A stretch of 64,000 nucleotides of DNA. Source: Gaiellasilicea sp963802765. GTDB taxonomy: Bacteria > Actinomycetota > Thermoleophilia > Gaiellales > Gaiellaceae. Positions 20,101-28,898 of this stretch are shown piece after piece. The stretch lies in the NCBI GenBank assembly GCA_963802765.1, contig CAWDJZ010000003.1:228370-292369 (forward strand), in the 5' to 3' direction. The translations under genes were made by a program, and so were the position numbers. The notes beneath the pieces are model-generated. The model saw only the letters and a list, made by a program, of their open reading frames with translations. It was not told the DNA's origin and did not search any database. Numbering within the stretch: the stretch's first letter is position 1; each line of letters begins with the position of its first letter.

Positions 20101-22034
20101 GCGACGTGTTCGGGAACGGGATGCTGCTCTCGCGCCATATCAAGCTGGTCGCGGCGTTCGACCACCGGCATGTGTTTCTCGACCCCGACCCCGATCCGGA
20201 GCGGAGCTTCGCCGAGCGCGAGCGCCTCTTCCGTCTGCCGGGCTCGTCGTGGGCCGACTACGACGAGGCGCTGATCTCGAAGGGCGGCGGCGTCTTCCCG
20301 CGCACCGCGAAGTCGATCCCGCTCTCGCCCGAGGTGCGCCGGGCGCTCGGCGTCGATGCCGAGACGCTGACACCGGGCGAGCTGATCCAGGCGATCCTGC
20401 GCGCGCCGGTCGACCTGCTCTGGAACGGCGGCATCGGCACGTACGTGAAGGCGCGTGCCGAGCGGCATGCCGAGGTCGGCGACCGCGCGAACGACGCGGT
20501 TCGCGTCGACGCCGAGGATCTGCGCGCCAAGGTCGTCGGCGAGGGGGGCAACCTCGGGTTCACCCAGCGCGGCCGGGTCGCGTTCGCGCTCGGCGGCGGC
20601 AAGATCTTCATGGACGCGATCGACAACTCGGCCGGCGTCGACTGCTCCGACCACGAGGTCAACATCAAGATCTTGCTCGACGCGATCGTCGCCGACGGCG
20701 ACCTGACGGGGAAGCAGCGGAACGGGCTTCTCGCCGAGATGACCGACGAGGTGGCGACGCTCGTCCTCCGCGACAACTACGACCAGGCCCAGGCGATCGC
20801 AAGCTCCACGGCGCAGGCCTCGTCGATGGCCGAGGTGCACCAGCGTTACATGCGCAGCCTCGAGCAGGCCGGCGTGCTCAACCGCGAGCGCGAGGCCCTG
20901 CCGAGCATCGAGGCCTTCGAAGAGCGGGCGGCGGCCGGCGGCGGCCTGGCGGCGCCCGAGTTCGCAGTGCTTCTCTCGTATACGAAGATTGCGCTCTCGC
21001 AGGCGCTGCTCGCCTCCGACCTGCCCGACGACGCATACCTTGCGAGCGAGCTCGAGCTCTACTTCCCGACCCGCCTGCGCGAGCGCTTCCCCGAGCAGCT
21101 GCAGCGTCATTCACTGCGGCGCGAGATCATCGCGACGCGGATCTCGAACGACCTCGTCAACCGTGCCGGCACGACATTCGTCTTCCGGCTCGGGGACGAG
21201 ACGGGCGCGTCACCCGACGAGATCGCCCGCGCGTACACGGCCGCGCGCGACGCCGCCGGGCTCCGCGAGCTCTGGGCCGAGATCGAGGCTCTCGACGGGA
21301 AGGTGCCGGCCGCGACGCAGACCGCGATGCTGCTCCGATCGCGCATCCTGCTCGAGCGGACGACCCGCTGGCTCCTCCGCCACAGGCGTCGCCCGCTCGA
21401 CATCGCCGAGACCGTGGCCCGCTACGGGCAGGGCTTCGCGCAGCTCGCGGAGAGACTGCCCGAGCTGCTCGGGCCCTCTGCCCTCGAGGAGGCGAGGGGG
21501 CGCGCGAAGGCGCTCACCGACGTCGGCGTCCCGGCCGACCTCGCCGGTCGCATGTCGCGTCTGCTCTCGCTCGTGCCCGCTCCCGACATCGTCGAGATCG
21601 CGGCTTCGTCGGGGCTCGACGTCGCCTCTGTGGCGGAGACGTACTTCGGGCTCGGGGAGCGGCTCGAGCTGCAGTGGCTGCGCGACCGAATCGTGAGCCT
21701 GCCGCGCGACACGCGCTGGGCCGCGATGGCGCGCGCCGCTCTCCGCGACGACGTCTATGCCGAGCAGGCGGGCCTGACGGGAGAAGTCGTCCGATCCCGT
21801 GTCGACGGACAGCCGGCGCCCGAGCGCGTCGAGCGCTGGCTCGCGCAGAACGCAGCGGCTGTGGAGCGGTCGCGACAGGTGCTCTCCGAGATCCGGTCCG
21901 GAGGCGCGCTCGACCTCGCGAGGCTCTCGGTTGCGGTGCGGGAGCTCCGCAACCTGATCCAGTCGTCCGGGTCGGCGCAACAGCCGGCGGAGGCGCCCGC
22001 TGCGCCCGTTCAGGTTTCCCGCCCGCCCGGCTGA
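17151..22034 (+). CDS. gdh: NAD-specific glutamate dehydrogenase, large (180 kDa) type
   Basis: A 1627-residue protein matching the L_GDH/GDH2 class, known mostly as a catabolic enzyme converting glutamate to 2-oxoglutarate. The N-terminal regulatory region (VADMPFLVDSVTMEV, DDHFTFLGYREYE) contains ACT-like segments. The catalytic core is at about residues 800-1150: ARGGIRWSDRREDFRTEVLG, then VPVGAKGGFVVK with the catalytic-type lysine, GDMSGDVFGNGMLLS and NGGIGTYVKA. The start is GTG with GGAGAG upstream. It is the longest gene in the window and is intact. A terminator-like hairpin follows. Confidence 0.95.
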   Translation: MTTSPAQTKAALLESAVARVRERLEGDVADDVERFVRAYYANAAPDDLAGRSDMDVYGAAFAHWRLARLRRPGELKVHVYNPNVEEHGWESPHTVVETVVADMPFLVDSVTMEVTRHGSAMHLVARPIMLLRRDEQGRLLEVGAEDGQPESLIHVEIDRITDPVALERLRADLARVLGDVSAAVEDWQAMRAEVHEAIAELEQSPPPIPEEELAEARALLQWMHDDHFTFLGYREYEIRTEGGEDVLASVEGTGLGILRVKGEQPHSLSFSQLTPEVRKLAREKTLLNLTKANSRATVHRPAYLDYVGVKRFDENGEVTSERRFLGLYTHTVYSASPWEIPVLRRKVQHVLERSGLLPGSHDHKAMIEILETYPRDELFQITEDELLEIALGILHLGERRRVRLFVRRDVFGRFLSCLVFLPRERFNTENRRRIQEILQDSFRGESADYTTRISESVLARLHYVVYTEPGSVPDYDVAEIEARLAAATRAWTDDLRDALVDHFGDERAGELHERYGEAFPGAYRDDFTARQAVHDIERTERLTSPDDLGLSLYAPLDSTVDQLAFKVVRSGRPILLSDVLPVLENMGVRISDERPYEVRPLGRDPVWIYDFGLLHDLGADLQVDELRETFQDAFARVWRGEAENDGFNRLVLAARLTAREITILRAIAKYLRQTGSTFSQSYMEDALADHPDLASGLVELFTLRLDPARPDDADEQARVLQRRLVGIVDGVASLDEDRILRGFLKAVGAVLRTNYFQADEEGRAKPYLSLKFDPTRIPDLPDPRPMFEVFVYGTQVEAVHLRGGRVARGGIRWSDRREDFRTEVLGLMKAQSIKNAVIVPVGAKGGFVVKRPPAGDDRDALRAEVVECYRTFIRGLLDITDTIAAGEIVPPRDVVRHDGDDPYLVVAADKGTATFSDIANAISSEYGFWLGDAFASGGSAGYDHKAMGITARGAWESVRRHFRELGVDVATTDFTVVGIGDMSGDVFGNGMLLSRHIKLVAAFDHRHVFLDPDPDPERSFAERERLFRLPGSSWADYDEALISKGGGVFPRTAKSIPLSPEVRRALGVDAETLTPGELIQAILRAPVDLLWNGGIGTYVKARAERHAEVGDRANDAVRVDAEDLRAKVVGEGGNLGFTQRGRVAFALGGGKIFMDAIDNSAGVDCSDHEVNIKILLDAIVADGDLTGKQRNGLLAEMTDEVATLVLRDNYDQAQAIASSTAQASSMAEVHQRYMRSLEQAGVLNREREALPSIEAFEERAAAGGGLAAPEFAVLLSYTKIALSQALLASDLPDDAYLASELELYFPTRLRERFPEQLQRHSLRREIIATRISNDLVNRAGTTFVFRLGDETGASPDEIARAYTAARDAAGLRELWAEIEALDGKVPAATQTAMLLRSRILLERTTRWLLRHRRRPLDIAETVARYGQGFAQLAERLPELLGPSALEEARGRAKALTDVGVPADLAGRMSRLLSLVPAPDIVEIAASSGLDVASVAETYFGLGERLELQWLRDRIVSLPRDTRWAAMARAALRDDVYAEQAGLTGEVVRSRVDGQPAPERVERWLAQNAAAVERSRQVLSEIRSGGALDLARLSVAVRELRNLIQSSGSAQQPAEAPAAPVQVSRPPG

Positions 22035-22049
22035 CGCGGGCAGAAACGA

Positions 22050-22077
22050 GAGAGGCCCGTTGTTGGACGGGCCTCTC
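22050..22077 (+). terminator. Hairpin after glutamate dehydrogenase
   Basis: An 11-bp perfect stem, GAGAGGCCCGT (22050-22060) with ACGGGCCTCTC (22067-22077), and a 6-nt loop, 15 nt after the gdh stop. There is no run of T, which is common for GC-rich actinobacterial terminators. Confidence 0.7.
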
Positions 22078-22142
22078 CGCGGATCTCGGGATCCCACAAG
22101 CGGGTCGGTCTCCCCGCAGGGCGTAGTCCGTACACTTGCCGC

Positions 22143-23081
22143 ATGGCCCAGGCGCCCGTACTGCCGCGCGGCTTCGAGCTCCCGCTCGAGCCGAGGCTGC
22201 CGCGGATCGGCTCCGTCGACGCGGTCGCGCTCGAGGAGCGCGCGGCCACGCTCGCGAAGCGCTCGATCAAGAAGGAGTCGAAGCTGCAGGCGTTCGAGCT
22301 CGCGGTGCGGATGATGGACCTGACGACCCTCGAGGGAGCGGACACGCCCGGCAAGGTCGCGGCACTCTGCTCGAAGGCCATGCGCCCCGACCCGGTCGAC
22401 CCGTCCGTGCCCTCGGTCGCGGCCGTCTGTGTCTACCCGAACCTCGTCCCGACCGCCAGGGCGCGGCTCGAGGGATCCGGCGTCAAGGTCGCGTCGGTTG
22501 CCACGTACTTCCCGTCCGGCCAGGCGCCGCTCGACGTCAAGGTGACGGAGGTCCGGGAGGTCGTCGCGCTCGGTGCGGACGAGGTCGACATGGTGATCGA
22601 CCGGGGCGCCTTCCTCTCCGGCCGCTACGCGAAGGTCTACGACGAGATCGTCCGGGTGAAGGAAGCGTGCGGCGAGGCGCACCTGAAGGTGATCCTCGAG
22701 ACGGGCGAGCTCGGCACGTACGACAACGTCAGGCGCGCCTCGCTGCTCGCCATGGCCGCCGGCGCGGACTTCATCAAGACATCGACCGGCAAGGTCACCC
22801 CGGCGGCGACGCTGCCGGTGACGCTCTGCATGCTCGAGGCGATCCGCGACGTCTTCGACGAGACGGGCCGGATCGTCGGGATGAAACCCGCGGGCGGGAT
22901 CCGCACCGCAAAGCAGGCAGTGCAGTACCTGGTCGTCCTCCACGAGACGCTCGGCCTGCAGTGGCTGACCCCGGATCTCTTCCGCTTCGGCGCCTCGTCG
23001 CTCTTGAACGACGTGCTGATGCAGATCCGCAAGCAGAAGACGGGCCGCTACCAGTCCCCCGATTACTTCACCATTGACTGA
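22143..23081 (+). CDS. deoC: Deoxyribose-phosphate aldolase
   Basis: A 312-residue class I aldolase that cleaves 2-deoxyribose-5-phosphate to glyceraldehyde-3-phosphate and acetaldehyde. The Schiff-base lysine is in ADFIKTSTGKV, and the second active-site lysine is in VGMKPAGGIR. DEVDMVIDRGAFLSG is also typical. TACACT lies 6 nt before the ATG, suggesting a leaderless mRNA. The following aldehyde dehydrogenase overlaps by 8 nt and could oxidise the acetaldehyde produced, so the trio is probably a deoxynucleoside or acetaldehyde catabolic unit. Confidence 0.95.
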   Translation: MAQAPVLPRGFELPLEPRLPRIGSVDAVALEERAATLAKRSIKKESKLQAFELAVRMMDLTTLEGADTPGKVAALCSKAMRPDPVDPSVPSVAAVCVYPNLVPTARARLEGSGVKVASVATYFPSGQAPLDVKVTEVREVVALGADEVDMVIDRGAFLSGRYAKVYDEIVRVKEACGEAHLKVILETGELGTYDNVRRASLLAMAAGADFIKTSTGKVTPAATLPVTLCMLEAIRDVFDETGRIVGMKPAGGIRTAKQAVQYLVVLHETLGLQWLTPDLFRFGASSLLNDVLMQIRKQKTGRYQSPDYFTID

Positions 23082-24552
23082 GGTCGCGAAGCGCCACGCG
23101 CCCGTTCCGGCGCCGACCGAATGGGACTACGCGCCTGCGCCCGAAGCGCGTGAGATCGTCGAGCTCGAGAAGCGCTACGGGCTCTTCATCGGAGGAAAGT
23201 TCGTCAAGCCGCGCTCGGGCGAGTGGTTCGCGTCGATCTCGCCCGCGACCGAGGAGAAGCTGGCCGAGGTCGCGCAGGCCGGGGCGCAAGACGTCGGTCT
23301 GGCCGTGAAGGCGGCCCGGGCCGCCTTCGAGGACGGGTGGTCGAAGCTGGCCCCGTCCGAGCGGGCGAAGTACCTCTTCCGGATCGCGCGCATCCTGCAG
23401 GAGCGCTCGCGCGAGCTGGCCGTGCTCGAGAGCCTCGACGGGGGCAAGCCGATCCGCGAGAGCCGCGATGTCGACCTCCCTCTGGCGGCTGCGCACTTCT
23501 TCTACTACGCAGGCTGGGCGGACAAGCTCGAGTACGCCTTCCCGAACCGCACGCCGAAGCCTGTCGGCGTCGCCGGCCAGATCATCCCGTGGAACTTCCC
23601 GCTGCTGATGCTCGCGTGGAAGATCGCGCCCGCGCTCGCGGCCGGCAACACCGTCGTTCTCAAGCCGGCCGAGACGACGCCACTGACCGCGCTCTTCTTC
23701 GCCGACGTCTGTCGCCAGGCCGAACTGCCGCCCGGCGTCGTCAACATCGTCACCGGCGACGGTCGCGCGGGAGCCGCGCTCGTCAAGCACGAGGGCGTCG
23801 ACAAGATCGCATTCACGGGCTCGACCGAGGTCGGCAAGGCGATCCAGCGTGAGCTCGCAGGCACCGGCACGAAGCTCACCCTCGAGCTCGGCGGCAAGGC
23901 CGCGAACATCATCTTCGACGACGCCGCCCTCGACCAGGCGGTCGAGGGGATCGTGAACGGCATCTACTTCAACCAGGGCCACGTCTGCTGCGCCGGCTCG
24001 CGCCTGCTCGTGCAGGAGTCGATCTACGAGCAGACGATCGGGAAGCTGAAGCGGCGGCTCGAGACGCTCCGGCTCGGCGATCCGCTCGACAAGAACACGG
24101 ACATCGGCGCGATCAACTCGAAGATGCAGCTCGACAAGATCGCCGAGCTGGTGCAGTCGGGCAAGGAAGAGGGGGCCGAGATCTACCAGCCGCCCTGCCG
24201 CTTGCCGGAGAAGGGCTACTGGTTCGCGCCGACCGTCTTCACGAACGTCGCCCAGAGCTACCGGATCGCGCAGGAGGAGATCTTCGGCCCGGTCCTCTCG
24301 GTGCTCACCTTCCGCACGCCCGAGGAGGCGGTCGAGAAGGCGAACAACACGGCGTACGGGCTCTCGGCCGGCGTCTGGACGGAGAAGGGCTCGCGCATCC
24401 TCTGGATGGCGGAGCGGCTCCGCGCCGGAGTGATCTGGGCGAACACCTTCAACCGCTTCGACCCCGCCTCGCCGTTCGGCGGGTACAAGGAGTCGGGCTT
24501 CGGCCGCGAGGGCGGCCGGCACGGGCTCGAGCCCTACCTCCACTTCGAATGA
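23074..24552 (+). CDS. NAD(P)-dependent aldehyde dehydrogenase
   Basis: A 492-residue ALDH with all active-site elements: cofactor region PWNFPLLMLAWKIAPALAAG, FTGSTEVGK, general base in LTLELGGKAANIIF, and nucleophile in NQGHVCCAGSR. It starts with TTG inside the last codons of deoC, so translation is coupled. Substrate range cannot be read from sequence; acetaldehyde from DeoC is the contextual guess. Confidence 0.93.
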   Translation: MTEVAKRHAPVPAPTEWDYAPAPEAREIVELEKRYGLFIGGKFVKPRSGEWFASISPATEEKLAEVAQAGAQDVGLAVKAARAAFEDGWSKLAPSERAKYLFRIARILQERSRELAVLESLDGGKPIRESRDVDLPLAAAHFFYYAGWADKLEYAFPNRTPKPVGVAGQIIPWNFPLLMLAWKIAPALAAGNTVVLKPAETTPLTALFFADVCRQAELPPGVVNIVTGDGRAGAALVKHEGVDKIAFTGSTEVGKAIQRELAGTGTKLTLELGGKAANIIFDDAALDQAVEGIVNGIYFNQGHVCCAGSRLLVQESIYEQTIGKLKRRLETLRLGDPLDKNTDIGAINSKMQLDKIAELVQSGKEEGAEIYQPPCRLPEKGYWFAPTVFTNVAQSYRIAQEEIFGPVLSVLTFRTPEEAVEKANNTAYGLSAGVWTEKGSRILWMAERLRAGVIWANTFNRFDPASPFGGYKESGFGREGGRHGLEPYLHFE

Positions 24553-24649
24553 AGCGGGCGTTGACGCGTCGCTCGCGGTGCGAGGCCGGAGGTCACAGTA
24601 TGAGTAATACGGGGCCGGAGAGCATCGTGCCGCGAGCGGCGCGAGGCGT

Positions 24650-24684
24650 CGGCGGAGCCGGGCTCTGCCCGGCGGGAGCCGCCG
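24650..24684. repeat. Hairpin repeat, family B, copy 2, in the gap between the two ALDH genes
   Basis: The 148-nt gap 24553-24700 contains this hairpin: outer arms CGGCGG and CCGCCG, inner arms GCCGGGC and GCCCGGC around TCT. Its central 27 nt match 15848-15874 in the opposite orientation, with one base-pair exchange. The rest of the gap shows nothing I recognise. Confidence 0.65.
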
Positions 24685-24700
24685 CCGATCAGGGGCGCCC

Positions 24701-25498
24701 GTGACCCGGCTGCCCGTCAAGAAGACGTACAAGCTCTTCGTGGGCGGCGGCTTCCCGCGCTCCGAGTCGGGCCGAACGTACGAGGCCGAGGGCCAGAACG
24801 TCGCCCGTGCCTCGCGCAAGGACGCCCGCGACGCGGTCGTCGCGGCGCGGAAGGCACAGCCGGCCTGGGCGGGCGCGACCGCCTACAACCGCGGGCAGGT
24901 CATCTACCGGCTCGCCGAGATGATGGAGGCGCGCGCCGCCGACCTGGCCGCCGTGTGCTCCGGGAAGAAGGAGGTCGAGGCCGCGATCGACCGCGTTGTC
25001 TGGTACGCGGGCTGGGCCGACAAGCTCGCCCAGGTGATCGGCTCCTCGAATCCCGTCGCCGGGCCGTACTTCAACTTCTCCGTGCCCGAGCCCACCGGCG
25101 TCGTTGCTCTGATCGCGCCGGAGGAGCCCGCGCTGGGCGGCCTCGTCTCGCGGCTCGCGCCCGCGGTCGTCGGCGGCAACGCGGTCGTCGCCGTCGCTTC
25201 CGAGTCGCACCCGCTCGCCGCGATCGAGCTCGCGGAGGCGATCGCCACCTCCGACGTCCCGGGCGGCGTCGTCAACATCCTCACCGGCTTCCGCGACGAG
25301 CTGGCGCCGGTCCTCGCCGGGCACATGGACGTGAACGCGCTCGACCTCGCCGGCTCGAACGGCCAGGTCACCGAGCTGGAGCGGCTCGCCGCAGACAACG
25401 TCAAGCGCGTCGTCCACGGCAACGCAGACGAGCAGAGCCCCTGGGCGATCGCGAGCTTCCTCGAGCTGAAGACCGTCTGGCATCCGATCGGCCAGTAG
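24701..25498 (+). CDS. Half-length aldehyde-dehydrogenase-like protein without catalytic cysteine
   Basis: 265 residues equivalent to the N-terminal (NAD-binding) half of an ALDH: KLFVGGGFPRSESGRTYEAE, DRVVWYAGWADKLAQVIG, EPTGVVALIAPEEPAL, VPGGVVNILTG. It ends with a normal stop (LKTVWHPIGQ) before the region that would hold the catalytic Cys. The usual ELGGK motif is replaced by LAGSNGQVTELERLAADNVK. It sits downstream of an intact ALDH, so it may be an accessory subunit, not a pseudogene. Codon use is normal and no frameshift is visible. Confidence 0.82.
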   Translation: MTRLPVKKTYKLFVGGGFPRSESGRTYEAEGQNVARASRKDARDAVVAARKAQPAWAGATAYNRGQVIYRLAEMMEARAADLAAVCSGKKEVEAAIDRVVWYAGWADKLAQVIGSSNPVAGPYFNFSVPEPTGVVALIAPEEPALGGLVSRLAPAVVGGNAVVAVASESHPLAAIELAEAIATSDVPGGVVNILTGFRDELAPVLAGHMDVNALDLAGSNGQVTELERLAADNVKRVVHGNADEQSPWAIASFLELKTVWHPIGQ

Positions 25499-25502
25499 GC
25501 CG

Positions 25503-26125
25503 GTGGAGGACGTCGACCTCGGCGTCTGCATGGGTCGCTGGTACGCGGCCGACCCGGATCGCGTCGCCGTCATCCTGCCCGGCGCCCGCTACCTCCCGTC
25601 TCGCGCCGCTCCTCTGGTTCGCGCGGGAGGTGGCGACCAGTCGCGGCTGGAGCGTGCTGGAGGTCTGGGATGAGTACCTCGACCGAAGCGTCGATCCTCG
25701 CGCCTGGGTCGAGGAGCGCGCGGAAGCGGCGCTCGCGCGCGCGGACGGCGGCCGGGTGCTGCTGGTGACGAAATCGATCACGAGCGAGGCGGTCGGAATC
25801 GCGGCCGAGCGCGGGCTCCCGGGCGTCTGGCTGACGCCGCTCCTGCGTCGACGCCGACGTCGCCGCGGGCTTCGACCGCCTCGAGGCTCCTGGGCTGCTC
25901 GTCGGCGGAACTGCGGACGCGTCGTGGGACGGTCAGGTCGCGCAGCGGGGCGGTCACGAGGTCCTCGAGCTGGAAGGCGCCGACCATTCGCTGCAGCTCC
26001 CCGGCGATCCGCTGGGCTCGATCGACACGCTGCGGCGCGTCGCCGAGCGCATGGACGAGTTCGTGGCCGAGCTCGAGCCGGTGCAGCCGGTGCAGCCGTG
26101 CAGGAGTAGAGGCAGATCCAGTTAG
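25503..26125 (+). pseudogene. Alpha/beta-hydrolase-like gene with two frameshifts
   Basis: Three in-order fragments in successive frames together give a small hydrolase-like protein. They are VAVILPGARYLP (from GTG at 25503), then LLWFAREVATSRGWSVLEVW...VLLVTKSITSEAVGIAAERGLPGVWLTPLL, then DADVAAGFDRLEAPGLLVGG...LELEGADHSLQLPG. Shifts equivalent to +1 insertions lie near 25595 and 25842. The GADHSL stretch fits a catalytic His, and KSI stands at the nucleophile elbow in place of the usual GxSxG. It may be intact in the organism if the shifts are sequencing errors. Confidence 0.65.
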
Positions 26126-26137
26126 TAGCATCGAAAG

Positions 26138-26893
26138 GTGGAGCCCGTTCAGGGTCAGCCGAGTGTCTTCGAGTGGGCCGGCGGCTTCGACGCCTTCACG
26201 CGGATGACGCGGTTGTTCTACGAGAAGTACGTGCCGGCCGACCCGCTGCTCGCTCCGCTCTTCGCGGAGATGGCTGCCGACCACCCCGAGCGTGTCGCGA
26301 CGTGGCTCGGGGAAACGTTCGGCGGCCCGCCGACTTACAGCGAGCGGTACGGCGGCTACGACTGGATGGTCTCCCAGCATCTGGGTAAGGCGCTGACCGA
26401 GGCGCAGAGGAACCGCTGGGTGCAGCTGATGTGCCAGTGCGCGGACGAGGCCGGCTTGCCCGCCGACCCGGAGTTCCGGGCCGCGTTCGTCTCGTACCTC
26501 GAGTGGGGCTCTCGGCTCGCCCTCGAGAACTCGACGCCGGCGGCTAAGCCGCCGCTGCACATGACCGTGCCCCGCTGGTCGTGGGTGAACGATGCGACAC
26601 CGGGGTCCCGCCTTTCGGCGCTTGCCCCGCAACCCGAGGAGGCTGCAGTGGCCACCACCCCTAACGCTGATGAGGCACCTAGATTCGACGAGCACATCAA
26701 GCCGCTCTTCCGCGAGCAGGATCGGACGTCGATGACGTTCGCGTTCGATCTCTGGTCGCACGACGATGTCAGCCGGAACGCCGACGCGATCCTGCACAGG
26801 CTGCAGGAAGGCACCATGCCGTGCGACGGTGCCTGGCCGAGGGAACGAGTCGAGACGTTCGAACGCTGGATCGCGGTCGGCAAGCCCACCTAG
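26138..26893 (+). CDS. Truncated (group II) haemoglobin with C-terminal helical domain
   Basis: 251 residues. Residues 10-130 are a group II truncated globin (FDAFTRMTRLFYEKYVPADPLLAPLF...GYDWMVSQHLGKALTEAQRNRWV), with proximal His in SQHLGK. A Pro-rich linker follows, then a conserved helical domain at about 180-250 (FDEHIKPLFREQDRTSMTFAFDLW...MPCDGAWPRERVETFERWIA). That tail resembles a cytochrome-c-like fold without CxxCH. Roles of such globins include O2/NO handling; the function here is unknown. GTG start, 12 nt after the broken hydrolase. Confidence 0.82.
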   Translation: MEPVQGQPSVFEWAGGFDAFTRMTRLFYEKYVPADPLLAPLFAEMAADHPERVATWLGETFGGPPTYSERYGGYDWMVSQHLGKALTEAQRNRWVQLMCQCADEAGLPADPEFRAAFVSYLEWGSRLALENSTPAAKPPLHMTVPRWSWVNDATPGSRLSALAPQPEEAAVATTPNADEAPRFDEHIKPLFREQDRTSMTFAFDLWSHDDVSRNADAILHRLQEGTMPCDGAWPRERVETFERWIAVGKPT

Positions 26894-26894
26894 G

Positions 26895-28377
26895 TCAGCT
26901 GCGGCCGGCGTAGATCGCCTGGCGCAGCTTCCCGTTGCGGGGCGGCGAGGCGAGCGCATAGATCACGAGCGGCCGGCCCCGCGACCAGGTGACGCCGATG
27001 TAGTCGGCCAGCATGCGCCCGAGTGTCGTCTGCGGCATCCAGTCGAGACTCATCCGCCGTGGGTTGAGGCGCTGTGGTGCACTCCAGCGGGCGCCGTCTG
27101 CGGAGGTGACGAGCTCCGCGTCGATGCCGTCGGCGCGGATCACGTAGTACACGATCGCGAGCCGCCCGGTCAGCGGCTCGACTCCGATCGTGGGCATGAC
27201 GGCGTTCCGGCCGGAGGTCACGCGCGCGGGTGACGACCACGCCAGCCCGTCCGCAGAGCGGGAGAGCACGACGTCGTTGGCCGAGCAGCCCGTGTTGAAA
27301 CGGCAGTCCTGCCACACTGCGACAACGCCTCCCGCCGCATCGATGTCGACCGCCACGAGCGGCGGCGAGCGCAGCGGACGTGCGTTCCGGGATTGGAACT
27401 CCGCGATCGTCACCGGCTGGCCGAGGGTCGCGCCGCCGTCGGTGGAGCGCATGGAGACCATGCCCCGCCTCGGCGACCAGAAGACGAGGTGCAGAGTGCC
27501 GTTCGGCTGGACGACGGGGATCACGCCGGTGACGGGGATCTGAAACGTCGTGGGCGGGGACCATGTCCGGCCGCCGTCGTCCGAACGCTGCAGTGCGACG
27601 GAGTCTCGCGGGTCGTCGACGAGCGTGTAGGCGAGATAACAGCGGCCGCGGAACGGGCTCGCCGCACCGTTGTCGCAGGTGAGCCAGTTCTTGTCGTAGG
27701 CGAGGTTCTCCGTTTGCGCGAGCGCGGCGTCGATCGGCCCGGTCCACGAGACCCCGTCGCGGGAGCGGTGGACCGTCAGCCGCGTCACGCCCTGCGCGAT
27801 CGCCAGCGTGTTGGCGAGCCAGACGCCGCGTACCGGGTCGTATGCGATGACCGGGTCGCTCGCTCGCGTGGAGGGCCCGGGCGGGACCGTGTTCACGGTC
27901 AGGCCAGGCAGGAGCCCCTCACGCCAGGTCCGGCCTCCGTCTCTCGAGGTGGCAAAGCCGATGCTCGCCGCACCGCCCGAGTGGTTGCGCCCCACCTGGA
28001 ACACGGACACCGTCGTCGCGCCGACGGTGAGCGAGTCCGGCTCGACCTCCGACTCGTGCTGGCTGTCGGCGTTCTCGTGCCGGTCGCGGTGGATGCGCGT
28101 GCTCACGACCTCGCAGTCGCTCGCCGACGCGGTCGCGGGCGTCGACGGAGACGATGTCGCGCCCGGGGCCGCAGGAGATCTGGTCGAAGCCGCCGTCGTA
28201 CTCCGCGGCGATGCGGTCGTTCCCGCCGCGCCCGACGATGCGGTCCGATGCGTCTCCGCCGGCGAGGAAGTCAGGCCCGGCCGTACCCACGAGCCGGGGC
28301 CCCACAGCGGCGGTCGCGCCGGCGGGCAGTGCCGCGAGGATCAGGGCGATCGCGACGCGCGCGCGCACGATCGGCAC
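26895..28377 (-). CDS. Secreted RTX-like / BNR-propeller (sialidase-fold) protein, one frameshift
   Basis: N-terminal signal peptide (VRARVAIALILAALPAGATAA), then RTX-like repeats (GTAGPDFLAGGD, GRGGNDRIAAE, CGPGRDIVSV). A long beta-propeller with Asp-box/BNR motifs follows (SRDGGRTWREG, SDDGGRTWSPP, STDGGATLGQP, SADGLAWSSP). An extra base near 28107 separates the repeats from the propeller; removing it reads DRVGEDCEVVSTRIH, the usual end of such repeats. It is probably an extracellular calcium-stabilised protein. Enzymatic activity is not evident. GTG start. Confidence 0.78.
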
Positions 28378-28406
28378 CGTAGCCGCTGCGCTACAGTGCG
28401 CGGCGA

Positions 28407-28898
28407 GTGACCGGCCCGCGACGTCTGAGCCAAGCCATATCCGAGGGCGACGGGATCTCGCTCGTCGTCGCCGTGACCGGCCCCGGAGAAGCGCAGGCGG
28501 CCGAGGCGCACGGCGCGGAGGCCCTGCTCGCGAACGGTGAGGTCGACGCGATCCGGGCGGCGACGGCTCTACCCATCCTCACCGCCTCCGGCACGGCCTG
28601 CGATGCGCGCATCGTCCGTCCCGGCGACGAGGATTTCGAGCTGGGCGACGGTGTCGAGCTGGTCGTCCAGGTCGCGCGAGAGGAGGAGCTGGAAGAGGCG
28701 CTGGAGCGCTTCGACCCGGAGCTGCTCGTCCTCGCGGCCCGCGACGTCGAGGATCCGCTCGCGCACGTGCTGGATCTTCTCTCCGACCTTCCTGTCGGGA
28801 AGCTCGCGATCGCCGACATCGACGGCGTGACCCAGGCGCAGATCGAGGAGCTCGAGCGCGCTGGAGTCGACGCCGTACTGGTGCGGGAGCTCCACTGA
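28407..28898 (+). CDS. Half-length TIM-barrel-like protein related to indole-3-glycerol-phosphate synthase
   Basis: 163 residues. The end of the protein (GKLAIADIDGVTQAQIEELERAGVDAVLVRE) matches the last strands of TrpC-type barrels. The start (ISEGDGISLVVAVTGPGEAQAAEAHGAEALL) resembles an earlier strand. The catalytic lysines and phosphate loop of full-length TrpC are not evident, so synthase activity is unlikely. The start is GTG with TACAGT 9 nt upstream. It runs directly into the next membrane gene. Confidence 0.55.
   Translation: MTGPRRLSQAISEGDGISLVVAVTGPGEAQAAEAHGAEALLANGEVDAIRAATALPILTASGTACDARIVRPGDEDFELGDGVELVVQVAREEELEEALERFDPELLVLAARDVEDPLAHVLDLLSDLPVGKLAIADIDGVTQAQIEELERAGVDAVLVRELH

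Noticed and set aside
17061..21110. Very long minus-strand open frame of 1349 codons opposite glutamate dehydrogenase
   Set aside because: It is a high-GC antisense shadow: low-complexity Arg/Val/Asp-rich translation with no recognisable motif, while the plus strand encodes a clear full-length enzyme.
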